Source: Gemmatimonadota bacterium (GTDB taxonomy: Bacteria; Gemmatimonadota; Gemmatimonadetes; Longimicrobiales; Longimicrobiaceae). Taken from it: 10,367 nucleotides of DNA. This document shows, one piece after another, positions 1 to 6,542 of the stretch. The stretch lies in the NCBI GenBank assembly GCA_019348265.1, contig JAHWJV010000084.1:1-10367 (forward strand), in the 5' to 3' direction. Positions within the stretch are counted from its first letter, which is position 1. Each line of letters opens with the position of its first letter. Made by a program: the position numbers and the translations under genes. The notes below the pieces were generated by a model that saw nothing but the letters and a program-made list of their open reading frames with translations, made no database searches and was not told where the DNA came from.

Positions 1-1
1 C

Positions 2-265
2 GACGAGCAGTTCAGGGTGGACCAGGGTTCGTTCGCACTCTTCGTCCGGGAGCCCGCAAACGGGTTCTTTATGGACCGGCTGTACTTCGTGACGCGCTGG
101 GGAATGCTGGCGGGCGGTTCGACCGCGGCGCTCTCCCGGATCCGGCACCGCGCCGCGACCGACCCGCGCTTCGACCTCGACGACCCCGAGTACCTCGTGG
201 GGCTCCTGCGCTGGTGCCGCTCGCTTCCGGACGTCGTCGAGGCACCCGACGTTCTGCGGACCTAA
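2..265 (+). CDS. C-terminal part of an unrecognised protein (5' end outside window)
   Basis: This frame is open from the window edge and ends at TAA (263-265), giving 87 residues of a longer protein. The GTG at position 17 is an internal codon by this reading, because the frame continues upstream without a stop. The fragment is rich in aromatic residues and Arg, with an acidic stretch (FDLDDPEY) followed by LVGLLRWCRSLPDV near the end. It has no signal peptide, membrane segment or catalytic motif that I recognise, and I cannot assign a family. The next gene on the same strand starts 265 bases later, behind a possible terminator, so the two are probably not one operon. That the frame is coding is fairly likely; the function is unknown. 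Confidence 0.6.
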   Translation, partial: DEQFRVDQGSFALFVREPANGFFMDRLYFVTRWGMLAGGSTAALSRIRHRAATDPRFDLDDPEYLVGLLRWCRSLPDVVEAPDVLRT

Positions 266-530
266 GCCGCGGCTGGTCTGGCATCCCGCATACTCTTCCT
301 CCCCCACCCGACGACGGACGACCCAACGGCTGCGGCAGGGTAGGTGTAAAGAACGGAGGGACAGGCGCGCGCGTTGACGAACTTCTGGTTCTGGGCGGGT
401 TTTGCGTTCTGTGTCCAGCCACGCCGATCCTCGCGCTGTACGGCGAGCGAGCGGCGTAGTCTTGTTTTGACGGTCATTTTTCGCGGCCGTCGGGTCGCTA
501 CCGCCATCATTCAACAGGTTTGCCGCCGCA
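266..530. other. intergenic region upstream of the DUF5916 gene
   Basis: This 265-base gap holds no ORF that I believe. It contains a possible imperfect hairpin terminator (421-468, listed separately). A TTGACG hexamer at 467-472 could be a -35 box for the downstream gene, but the sequence 17 bases later (TCGGGT, 490-495) is a poor -10, so no promoter is called. A GGAGGG at 356-361 sits too far from any credible start to be used as a ribosome binding site. Upstream of the ATG at 531 there is only a weak CAGG about ten bases away. Confidence 0.5.
421..468 (+). terminator. possible imperfect terminator after the first gene
   Basis: The arm acgccg (421-426) pairs with cggcgt (452-457), and inside it ctcgc (430-434) pairs with gcgag (443-447). 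The two helices are separated by a 3x4 internal loop. Three bases after the stem comes a T-rich stretch, tcttgtttt (460-468). The element lies about 155 bases past the stop of the first gene. The broken stem and the interrupted T-run make it weak, so it may be chance structure in GC-rich DNA. Confidence 0.3.
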
Positions 531-3224
531 ATGAAGCACTTGATTCCGATCGCCCTGCTCGCGCTGACGCCCATCGGCGCGTGGGCACAGGCCTCCGTCA
601 CCGCACCGGAGGCCGGTTCAGGCGGAAGCCCTGCCTCAGCGGCGGTGACCGCGTCGGCGGTGCGAATTACCGCGGCGCCGCAAGTTGACGGGCGTCTCGA
701 CGATGCGGTCTGGGCGCAGGCGCCGGTCATCAACACCTTCACCCAGCGCGACCCGGACGAAGGGCGGCCCGCGAGTGAGGCGACCGAGGTGCGCATCGCA
801 TACGACAACGAGGCGATCTACGTGGCCGCGCGGATGCATGACCGGTCGGGCGTCACGTCCCGCCTCGGCCGACGCGATATGCCGATCACGTCGTCCGACT
901 GGTTCCGAATCAGCTTCGACAGCTTTCGGGATCGCCGCAATGCCTTCCGTTTCGACGTGAACCCCGCCGGTGTTCGGCGAGACGCGACCATTGCCGGCGA
1001 CATCTACATGAGACGCGGCGGTGGCGGACCCGGTGGGGGCGGGGGCGGCGGAGCTCCCGGCGGGGGAGGCGGAGGTGGCCAGCCAGGCGGTGGCGGTGGG
1101 TTTGCCGGGAGCGATGGCGAGCTCGCGTGGGACGCCGTATGGGACGCGGCCGCGACCACCGATGATGGAGGGTGGACCGCCGAGCTGCGCATTCCGTTCA
1201 GCCAGCTGCGTTTCACCCCGGCGGACGAGCAGACCTGGGGTTTCCAGATCGAACGGATCATCGACCGTAATCAGGAGCTCGACCTGTTCGCTTTCACCCC
1301 GAAGTCGCGGCCGGGCGGCGTGCCGGTGTTCGGGGACCTGACCGGGCTCCGCGGCATCCGCCCGGGCCGGCCGCTCGAGCTGATGCCATACGTGCTGAGC
1401 CAGGGTCAGTTCAAGGCGACCGCATCCAATCCGTTCGTCAGCGACCGCGAGGCCGATGTCAACGCCGGGCTCGACGCGCGCTATCGGATCACCTCGAACC
1501 TCACCCTCTCCGCGACCATCAACCCGGACTTCGGGCAGGTGGAGGTGGACCCGGCGATCATCAACCTGAGCGCGTTCGAAACGCGGCTGGAAGAAAAGCG
1601 CCCTTTCTTCGTCGAGGGAGCGAGCAACTTCCGCTTCGCGCCGACCGTCATAGGATTGGGCGCCGCCACCGGGCTGCTCTACTCGCGCCGGATCGGGCGG
1701 GTCCCTCAGCTCGGCGTTCCGACCCAGCCGTCCGACATACCCGGCACCACCGGCATCCTCGGCGCCGCCAAGATCTCTGGCAAGACCGCGGGGGGATGGT
1801 CGCTCGGGATCCTGGAGGCGGTCACGGGTGAGGAGAATGCGCGGTACCTCGACCGAGACGGGGTAGGCCAGTCGGCGGTCGTCGAGCCGATGACCAACTA
1901 CTTCCTGACGCGGGTGAACCGCGAGATGCGCCGCGGCCAGAGCTCCATCGGCGGAATCGTGACGGCGGTGAATCGCAGGACCGACGTGGATCGCGTCGGA
2001 GCGGCGCTGCGATCCGCCGCTTACACCGGCGGCATCGACTTCAACCACGAGTTCGCGAACCGGGTCTGGAACTTCGTCGGCTTCGTCGCCGGCAGCCAGG
2101 TCAGGGGTAGCGAGGGTGCGATCACGCTGACGCAGCGCAGCTCCGCCCGTTACTTCAACCGCCCCGACGCCGGGCACGTGGAGCTCGACCCGAACGCTAC
2201 TTCACTCGGCGGTATGGCCGGCCAGATCGACCTGCGGAAGGCCTCCGGGCTCCACTGGACCGGCAACCTCGCTGCCTCGTTCATCTCGCCCGGCTACGAG
2301 ATCAACGACATGGGTTTCCAGCAGCGATCGGACCGGAGGGCCGTCAACGGCCGCATCAGCTACAACGAACGCCGCCCGGGCCCGGTGCTCCGCAGCTACA
2401 GCGTCTCCCTCCTGCCGGAGGTCGCTCAGAACTTCGACGGCGACTTCATCGAGAAGGCCGTTCGCGCGTTCATCATGACGCAGCACACCAGCTACTGGGG
2501 CTTCGACGCGAGTCTCGGCTACAACTTCGAGCGGATTGACGATCGCCTCACGCGCGGTGGTCCACTCGCTATCAGGCCGGCTAGCTACATGGGACGTCTC
2601 AGCCTCGAGAGCGATCCCCGCAAGCCCATTGGTGGTGAGCTCGATTTCGGCTTCCTGGGCGACGAGGGTGGGAGCTGGGCCCGCAGCGTAGAGCTGACCC
2701 TCGACATCAACACCTCGCCCACGTGGAATCTCTCCCTCGGGCCGAGCTACACCAAGATCCACCAGGACGCGCAGTACGTAACGTCGATCAACGATCCAGC
2801 GATGACCGCCACCTTCGGGCGGCGCTATGTCTTCGCTCCGCTGGACCAGACGGAGCTCGGGGTGGTGACGCGCTTCAATTACACCTTCAACCCGGACCTC
2901 ACCTTCGAGCTGTACGCGCAGCCGCTGGTCTCCAATGGAGAGTACCGCGCGCCCACCTTCCTGGCGCGCCCGCGGAGCTACGAATTCGAGCCGTACTCCG
3001 GCAAAGCGCCGGACCGCAGCTTCACCACCCGCTCGCTCCGCGGCAACGCGGTGCTGCGCTGGGAGTATCGCCCCGGTAGCACGCTGTACCTCGTCTGGCA
3101 GCAGGAGCGCCTCAACGACGAGCTACTCTCGGACTTCGACATCGGCGGGGCGAGCCGCTCGCTCTTCGACGCTCCCGCGAGCAACGTCCTGGTGCTGAAG
3201 GCGAGCTACTGGCTCAATCCCTGA
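531..3224 (+). CDS. exported DUF5916 outer-membrane protein with CBM9-like domain
   Basis: This 897-residue protein starts with a clear signal peptide: K2, a hydrophobic core at residues 4-16, and a likely cut after AWA (19|20). Residues about 44-250 match the CBM9-like fold seen at the front of DUF5916 proteins, with DGRLDDAVW at 53-61, the DNEAIYVAARM strand near 92-102, and DSFRDRRNAFRFDVNP near 130-145. Around residue 330-372 comes the family hallmark NPDFGQVEVDP followed by NLSAFETRLEEKRPFFVEG. The remainder alternates short beta strands rich in aromatics and ends LKASYWLNP, as expected of an outer-membrane beta barrel. Length is normal for the family. The family has no established biochemical function; carbohydrate binding by the CBM9-like part is assumed from fold only. 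An unusual glycine-rich insert (residues 163-190) interrupts the CBM9-like domain. The ribosome binding site is weak. Transcription probably stops at the hairpin at 3246-3285. Family call is firm; role and barrel topology are inference. Confidence 0.9.
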   Translation: MKHLIPIALLALTPIGAWAQASVTAPEAGSGGSPASAAVTASAVRITAAPQVDGRLDDAVWAQAPVINTFTQRDPDEGRPASEATEVRIAYDNEAIYVAARMHDRSGVTSRLGRRDMPITSSDWFRISFDSFRDRRNAFRFDVNPAGVRRDATIAGDIYMRRGGGGPGGGGGGGAPGGGGGGGQPGGGGGFAGSDGELAWDAVWDAAATTDDGGWTAELRIPFSQLRFTPADEQTWGFQIERIIDRNQELDLFAFTPKSRPGGVPVFGDLTGLRGIRPGRPLELMPYVLSQGQFKATASNPFVSDREADVNAGLDARYRITSNLTLSATINPDFGQVEVDPAIINLSAFETRLEEKRPFFVEGASNFRFAPTVIGLGAATGLLYSRRIGRVPQLGVPTQPSDIPGTTGILGAAKISGKTAGGWSLGILEAVTGEENARYLDRDGVGQSAVVEPMTNYFLTRVNREMRRGQSSIGGIVTAVNRRTDVDRVGAALRSAAYTGGIDFNHEFANRVWNFVGFVAGSQVRGSEGAITLTQRSSARYFNRPDAGHVELDPNATSLGGMAGQIDLRKASGLHWTGNLAASFISPGYEINDMGFQQRSDRRAVNGRISYNERRPGPVLRSYSVSLLPEVAQNFDGDFIEKAVRAFIMTQHTSYWGFDASLGYNFERIDDRLTRGGPLAIRPASYMGRLSLESDPRKPIGGELDFGFLGDEGGSWARSVELTLDINTSPTWNLSLGPSYTKIHQDAQYVTSINDPAMTATFGRRYVFAPLDQTELGVVTRFNYTFNPDLTFELYAQPLVSNGEYRAPTFLARPRSYEFEPYSGKAPDRSFTTRSLRGNAVLRWEYRPGSTLYLVWQQERLNDELLSDFDIGGASRSLFDAPASNVLVLKASYWLNP
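1017..1100 (+). repeat. glycine-rich low-complexity insert within the DUF5916 protein
   Basis: These 28 codons encode 23 Gly in blocks of 4, 7, 7 and 5, separated by P, AP and QP (residues 163-190). The DNA is a near-pure GGN tract, which is prone to slippage. It lies in the CBM9-like domain between the strand ending DATIAGDIYM and the strand beginning ELAWDAVWD, so it would form a flexible external loop. The codons vary at the third base (ggc, ggt, gga, ggg), so it is not a single freshly expanded unit. Confidence 0.85.
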
Positions 3225-3245
3225 TGAGCCTACCCGCCGCCGGCA

Positions 3246-3285
3246 AAGCGAAAAGTCCGACACTCCGGTGTCGGACTTTTCGCTT
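3246..3285. terminator. bidirectional intrinsic terminator between convergent genes
   Basis: Arms 3246-3263 and 3268-3285 are perfectly complementary over 18 base pairs, with a four-base loop TCCG closed by a C-G pair. That is a UNCG-type tetraloop, a class known to be very stable. AAAA sits on the outer left flank of the GC core and TTTT on the right, so both strands end the hairpin with a short U-run. It lies 22 bases past the plus-strand DUF5916 stop and 85 bases past the minus-strand amidohydrolase stop, the expected place for a shared terminator of convergent genes. Confidence 0.9.
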
Positions 3286-3369
3286 CAAGTGAACTTCTCC
3301 CTCACCGCTCATTCGCCTAGTCGCGACGGAGTGCGAATCTTCCGACGGTCGATCGGTGATCGGCGGCAG

Positions 3370-4677
3370 CTACGGCGCCGCATCCGCCCCGTACGCACGG
3401 CGTGCGGCGGCGGGGTCCCGGTATCGGTCGCGCAGCTCCGTCTGGCGGCTCACCAGCGGTATCGGACGTCCACCGATGATCACTGCGTTCACGCGGGTCA
3501 GCAGCTCGAGCGGATCGCCATCCCAGACCACGACGTCCGCCACCTTGCCGGCCTCGAGCGAGCCATGCGTGTCCGCCACACCCCAGATCTGGGCCGGGTA
3601 GAGGGTGATCGCCCGCAGCGCCTCCTCGTAGGGGAGGCCATTGGCCACGGCGTTGCCCGCTTCCTGCTTCAGATTGCGGGCGTCGTGGGTCGTATTGGTG
3701 GTGATCGCCACCAACACGCCTGCGGCTCGCAATAGCGCGGCGTTCTCGAGTCGCGCGCCCAGGCGCTCGAATGAGGCGGGAAGGTCATCCAGAGCCTTGA
3801 CGACCACCGGCACGCGCGCGCTCGCGATGTCGCCCGCCACCATCCACCCCTCGGTCGCGCCGAGTAGAATGAGCTTCAGCCTGTACTCGTCCGCGATGCG
3901 GAGCACCGTCCGGATGTCGGAAGCGCGGTGAGCCTCCACGGCTATGGGAAGGCGCCCCTCGACGACGGGAATTAGCGCCTCGAGGTCGAGGCGGCTCTCC
4001 GCGAAGTCCCGCGTCTCATTCCGCTCGAAGGCGGTTCTGCGCGCGGCGTACTGCTTCGCGTCGTCCAGGACCTCACGTAGCCGAAGCGTCGCCCCTGCGC
4101 GGGCGCCGCCACCCGCTACCCGCGAGGCATCCCCAAGGGAGGCGAACATCGCGGCCGGGCTCTTCACGAGCATGTCGTCCAGCCGCGAACCCGCCAGGTC
4201 GATGACCACGCCTTGCCCGGCGACCAGTCCACCTTCGGGGCGCGTCACCGTGGTGGTCACGCCGGAGATCCGGGTCACGGGAATGACCATCGAGGCGGGG
4301 TTGATCCCGTCTGCCACGTTGAACGCGGCGGTGATCAGGTCGGAGGTGGCTGTTCCCGCCGGCCCCTGCGCTACGAAGTCGTTCGTGGTCTCCACGGCGT
4401 CCACCTCCGCGAGCCCAATGTGCGTGCTCGATTCGAACAGTCCCGGGGTCACGATTTTCCCGCGCGCGTCGATCCGGCGCGCGCCATTCGGCACCGAGAT
4501 GCCGACACCCACCGCGAGTATCTTTCCATCACGGATCAGCACGGTCCCGTTCTCGATCGGCGGGCCGGCCATCGTGTAAACGGTCCCTCCCTCGATGGCG
4601 ATGACCTGCGCCGCGAGCGGCGCTACAGGAACCGCGAAGGCGACGGCTACCGCGGCAAGCGTGCATTGAAAGCGCAT
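3370..4677 (-). CDS. exported amidohydrolase paralogue with degenerate metal site
   Basis: This 435-residue protein has a signal peptide (MRFQ, hydrophobic to about residue 22, cut near LAA|Q24). It is an amidohydrolase-superfamily member of the imidazolonepropionase/dihydroorotase-like kind: an N-terminal beta segment (GGTVYTMAG, VLIRDGKILAVG), KIVTPGLFES at 74-83, then the barrel, and the C-terminal SLEAGKVADVVVWDGDP at 373-389. The metal site is eroded relative to the upstream paralogue. The HxH motif reads S84-T-H86, the strand-5 His is kept (VEAH250), the strand-6 His is replaced in LLGATEG (271-277), and the strand-8 Asp becomes Asn in TTNTT (326-330). The ATG is chosen because it opens the signal peptide, follows an AGGGGAG sequence by eight bases and overlaps the upstream TGA by one base (TGATG). 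A longer in-frame start at 4884 would lie deep inside the upstream gene. It probably depends on translation of its neighbour. Hydrolytic activity is doubtful; it may be a structural partner. Confidence 0.88.
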   Translation of the reverse strand: MRFQCTLAAVAVAFAVPVAPLAAQVIAIEGGTVYTMAGPPIENGTVLIRDGKILAVGVGISVPNGARRIDARGKIVTPGLFESSTHIGLAEVDAVETTNDFVAQGPAGTATSDLITAAFNVADGINPASMVIPVTRISGVTTTVTRPEGGLVAGQGVVIDLAGSRLDDMLVKSPAAMFASLGDASRVAGGGARAGATLRLREVLDDAKQYAARRTAFERNETRDFAESRLDLEALIPVVEGRLPIAVEAHRASDIRTVLRIADEYRLKLILLGATEGWMVAGDIASARVPVVVKALDDLPASFERLGARLENAALLRAAGVLVAITTNTTHDARNLKQEAGNAVANGLPYEEALRAITLYPAQIWGVADTHGSLEAGKVADVVVWDGDPLELLTRVNAVIIGGRPIPLVSRQTELRDRYRDPAAARRAYGADAAP

Positions 4678-6077
4678 CAGCGACTCTCCCCTGGAAAGAC
4701 CCCGAGCTCGAAATCCGAGACCGCCTGTCGGCTCGGGTCGGTTCGGTCGTACACCAGGGCGCCGTCGATGAACACCTTCTCGGCGCGCGCGTAGACGCTG
4801 AACGGATACCGGTCCCAGACCACCACGTCGGCGATCTTTCCCGCCTCGAGAGTCCCCACCCTGTCCTGGATTCCCAGCGCCCATGCGGGATTCGCCGTGA
4901 CCCAGCGAATCGCCTGGTCGTCGGTCACCTGGATTCCGATCTCCCGCCCGGCGAGCATCCCCTTCGCCGCCTCCTGGTTGAGGCGCTGGATCCCGTTCGC
5001 GTCATCCGAATGGACGATCGCGCGGGCTCCTGCCTGCTGCACCAGCGCCAGGTTGGCGTTCACCGCGTCCCATGCTTCCATCTTGAACCCCCACCAATCC
5101 GCCCAGATGGAGACGGAGACACTGTCGCGAGCCAGGAGATCGGCGATCTTGTACGCCTCCACCGCGTGATGGAACGATCTCGGCCGGACGCCGAACTCGC
5201 GGAAGACGTCCATCTGGATCTGCATCTGCTCGGCAGTATAGCAGTGATTGTGGATGAGAATCGTCCCTTCGAGCACGCCCTTCATCGTTTCCATCCCGAG
5301 ATCCAGCGCGGGGATCTTGGTGGAATCCCGCCCGGCTTTTTCCCAGTCGTCCCAACGCTTCTTGTACTCCCTCGCACGGATGAACGCCGCTCGGTATCCC
5401 GCTACGTTCCCCATCAATGTCGAAGGGCCTCGGGTGGCGTACACGCGCTTCGGGTTCTCGCCGCATGCCATCTTCATCCCGTATGGGGCTCCGGGAAACT
5501 TCATCTCCTGGACAGTGCGCGCGGGCACGTTTCGCAGTACGACGCTGCGCCCGCCGATCAGGTTCGCCGAACCGGGGAGGATCTGCAACGTCGTGATCCC
5601 GCCCGCTCGTGCTCGGTTGAAGCCGGGGTCCTGGGGCCAGACGGAGTGCTCGACCCAGACCTCCGGAGTGCTGGGGTTCGTCCGCTCGTTGACGTTGGCC
5701 AGCGCCGGAACGGCGGGGCTGGGGCCGGCGCCGAGGTGCGAGTGATCGTCGATCAGGCCAGGCGTGACGTACTTTCCTGTCGCTTCGACGACGGTCACCC
5801 CCGCCGGCGCGTCGACGTGCGCACCCACCGCCGCGATCTTCCCGTCGACCATGAGCACCTGTCCGCCCGGTATCACGTCGCCGGCGGCCGTGAGTATGGT
5901 CCCGCCCCGGATCAGAGTCGGCGTCGATGGAAACGGGACATACGCGGATGGGAACGCATCCCCTGAGGCCACCGGTCCAGCGCGCGGCTCAGGTGCCTTG
6001 TTGGTGGGCTGGCGCGCTCCCGGTGCGCAGCCCCCGGCCGCGACACCTACAACGAGTACGAAGATCGCAGATCGCAT
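4677..6077 (-). CDS. lipoprotein-type amidohydrolase with intact metal ligands
   Basis: The protein has 466 residues from the ATG at 6077, or 480 from an in-frame ATG at 6119. The inner start is preferred because it places a lipoprotein-like signal (MRSAIFVLVVGVAAGGC, Cys17) at the N-terminus; neither start has a good Shine-Dalgarno. Numbered from the inner start, the metal ligands of the amidohydrolase superfamily are all visible: H112-S-H114 after VTPGLIDD, the strand-5 motif HNH (276-278), the HH pair (303-304, SFHHAVEAY) and the strand-8 Asp in HSDD (356-359). The C-terminal TLEAGKIADVVVWDRYP closes the composite beta domain typical of the family. Related enzymes hydrolyse cyclic amides or imides, or act as dipeptidases; the substrate here cannot be read from sequence. 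It is the first gene of a two-gene operon, overlapping its degenerate paralogue by one base. A promoter at 6194-6223 fits the start. The lipobox (A-G-G-C) is imperfect, so membrane anchoring is probable rather than certain. Confidence 0.9.
   Translation of the reverse strand: MRSAIFVLVVGVAAGGCAPGARQPTNKAPEPRAGPVASGDAFPSAYVPFPSTPTLIRGGTILTAAGDVIPGGQVLMVDGKIAAVGAHVDAPAGVTVVEATGKYVTPGLIDDHSHLGAGPSPAVPALANVNERTNPSTPEVWVEHSVWPQDPGFNRARAGGITTLQILPGSANLIGGRSVVLRNVPARTVQEMKFPGAPYGMKMACGENPKRVYATRGPSTLMGNVAGYRAAFIRAREYKKRWDDWEKAGRDSTKIPALDLGMETMKGVLEGTILIHNHCYTAEQMQIQMDVFREFGVRPRSFHHAVEAYKIADLLARDSVSVSIWADWWGFKMEAWDAVNANLALVQQAGARAIVHSDDANGIQRLNQEAAKGMLAGREIGIQVTDDQAIRWVTANPAWALGIQDRVGTLEAGKIADVVVWDRYPFSVYARAEKVFIDGALVYDRTDPSRQAVSDFELGVFPGESR
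4684..4692 (-). promoter_or_regulatory. Shine-Dalgarno fixing the start of the second amidohydrolase
   Basis: On the minus strand AGGGGAGAG lies about eight bases before the ATG at 4677, inside the last codons of the upstream gene. Together with the TGATG stop/start overlap it indicates translational coupling, and it rules against the longer in-frame start at 4884. Confidence 0.65.
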
Positions 6078-6193
6078 CGATAGCTTTTCTGAGGGAGAGG
6101 CGGGCGCCGACTCTTGCATGAACCGGAGGATCTGGCGCGCTCACCGCGGAGCGCCCGCGCCGGGAAGGGGAGGAGGGCTCGTCGGGCTTCAGC

Positions 6194-6223
6194 AAGCTAC
6201 CGAAAGGCGTTCGGCAAAGTCAA
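6194..6223 (-). promoter_or_regulatory. promoter of the amidohydrolase operon
   Basis: On the minus strand, TTGACT (6223-6218) is followed after 18 bases by TAGCTT (6199-6194). The -35 matches five of six consensus bases. The -10 keeps the important T1, A2 and T6. Transcription would start near 6187, leaving an untranslated leader of about 110 bases to the preferred ATG or about 68 to the outer one. It stands back to back with the plus-strand promoter at 6264-6292. Confidence 0.5.
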
Positions 6224-6263
6224 ACGCGGTATTCAGCGGGTCGTGCGGCACAACACGGAAAGA

Positions 6264-6292
6264 TTGACCTCAGCCGAGCAGGGGCATAGCTT
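6264..6292 (+). promoter_or_regulatory. promoter of the leader ORF and MATE gene
   Basis: TTGACC (6264-6269), a 17-base spacer and TAGCTT (6287-6292) form a sigma70-like promoter with the same -10 hexamer as the divergent promoter. Transcription would begin near 6299, about 26 bases before the short ORF at 6325. I see no other convincing promoter before the MATE gene. Confidence 0.5.
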
Positions 6293-6324
6293 GCGCGCTC
6301 GAGCCACGCACCCCCGTTGAAGCC

Positions 6325-6459
6325 ATGATCAACCATACCGATTCACTCAGCGCCGCCGTCTCGGTCCTCCCGGGGACCGACATGGGCATGCGCGACCGAT
6401 TCGAGGTCGCGGGCGGGCTCGAGGCGTCTACGTTCTACCCGGTGGGGAGAGCGCGGTAA
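6325..6459 (+). CDS. 44-residue short ORF, candidate leader peptide
   Basis: An ATG-to-TAA frame of 44 codons begins MINHTDSLSAAV and ends YPVGRAR. Its base composition by codon position (third position about 84% G+C, first about 64%, second about 51%) is the pattern of real coding DNA in a high-GC genome. No clear Shine-Dalgarno is present; GAAG lies a few bases upstream. There is no signal peptide, Cys pair or membrane segment, and I recognise no family. It follows a promoter by about 26 bases and is followed by a strong terminator, then the MATE gene. The penultimate coding codons are AGA-GCG-CGG (Arg-Ala-Arg) directly before the stop, with AGA a rare codon in this kind of genome. This fits a regulatory leader peptide. 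An independent small protein is the alternative. Confidence 0.6.
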   Translation: MINHTDSLSAAVSVLPGTDMGMRDRFEVAGGLEASTFYPVGRAR

Positions 6460-6525
6460 GGGAATCGGGTTCGTGCCTAGCAGCCGAATCGGCCCCCCGG
6501 TGCTCCCGGGGGGCCGATTCTTTTT
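6337..6525 (+). promoter_or_regulatory. candidate transcription attenuator of the MATE gene
   Basis: The 7-mer ccgattc occurs at 6338-6344, 6396-6402 and 6514-6520, and its complement gaatcgg at 6462-6468 and 6486-6492. The last complement and the last 7-mer are the base of the terminator stem. Segment 6396-6403 can pair over eight bases with 6485-6492. That would leave only the inner stem of the terminator, seven bases away from its U-run, and should disable it. Segment 6462-6468 can compete for 6396-6402 and so favour termination. A ribosome held at the Arg-Ala-Arg codons (6448-6456) would cover about 6462-6468 and leave 6396-6403 free. The pairings are read directly from sequence; their regulatory use is inference. 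I did not recognise a known riboswitch. Confidence 0.4.
6486..6525 (+). terminator. strong intrinsic terminator in the MATE leader
   Basis: Arm gaatcggccccccgg (6486-6500) is perfectly complementary to 6506-6520, forming 15 base pairs around the loop tgctc, and it is followed immediately by TTTTT (6521-6525). It is oriented to stop plus-strand transcription after the short ORF. Only 17 bases separate the U-run from the MATE ATG, so the MATE gene must normally be reached by read-through. Confidence 0.9.
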
Positions 6526-6542
6526 CAGCGATACGAGGCGTT

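Noticed and set aside
467..495. TTGACG at 467-472 as promoter of the DUF5916 gene
   Set aside because: The hexamer 17 bases downstream is TCGGGT, which matches the -10 consensus at only two positions.
374..688. TTG-started frame overlapping the beginning of the DUF5916 gene
   Set aside because: It overlaps the true signal-peptide region in another frame, its start is weak and no family features are visible.
636..2177. 513-codon open frame on the minus strand opposite the DUF5916 gene
   Set aside because: It lies fully antisense to a well-supported gene, its translation is rich in Arg, Gly and Pro without any domain, and long antisense frames are expected in GC-rich coding DNA.
4678..4884. 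69-residue N-terminal extension of the second amidohydrolase
   Set aside because: The extension is entirely inside the upstream gene and would bury a clear signal peptide. The ATG at 4677 has its own Shine-Dalgarno.
5010..5966. 318-codon plus-strand frame opposite the first amidohydrolase
   Set aside because: It is a shadow of the amidohydrolase gene, with low-complexity composition and no ribosome binding site or domain.
6445..6500. Sequence resembling part of a cobalamin riboswitch (aagGGAAtcgGGT) or a tRNA T-arm (gggttcgtgcc)
   Set aside because: The rest of the cobalamin core, including the B12 box, is missing, and no tRNA cloverleaf can be folded around it.
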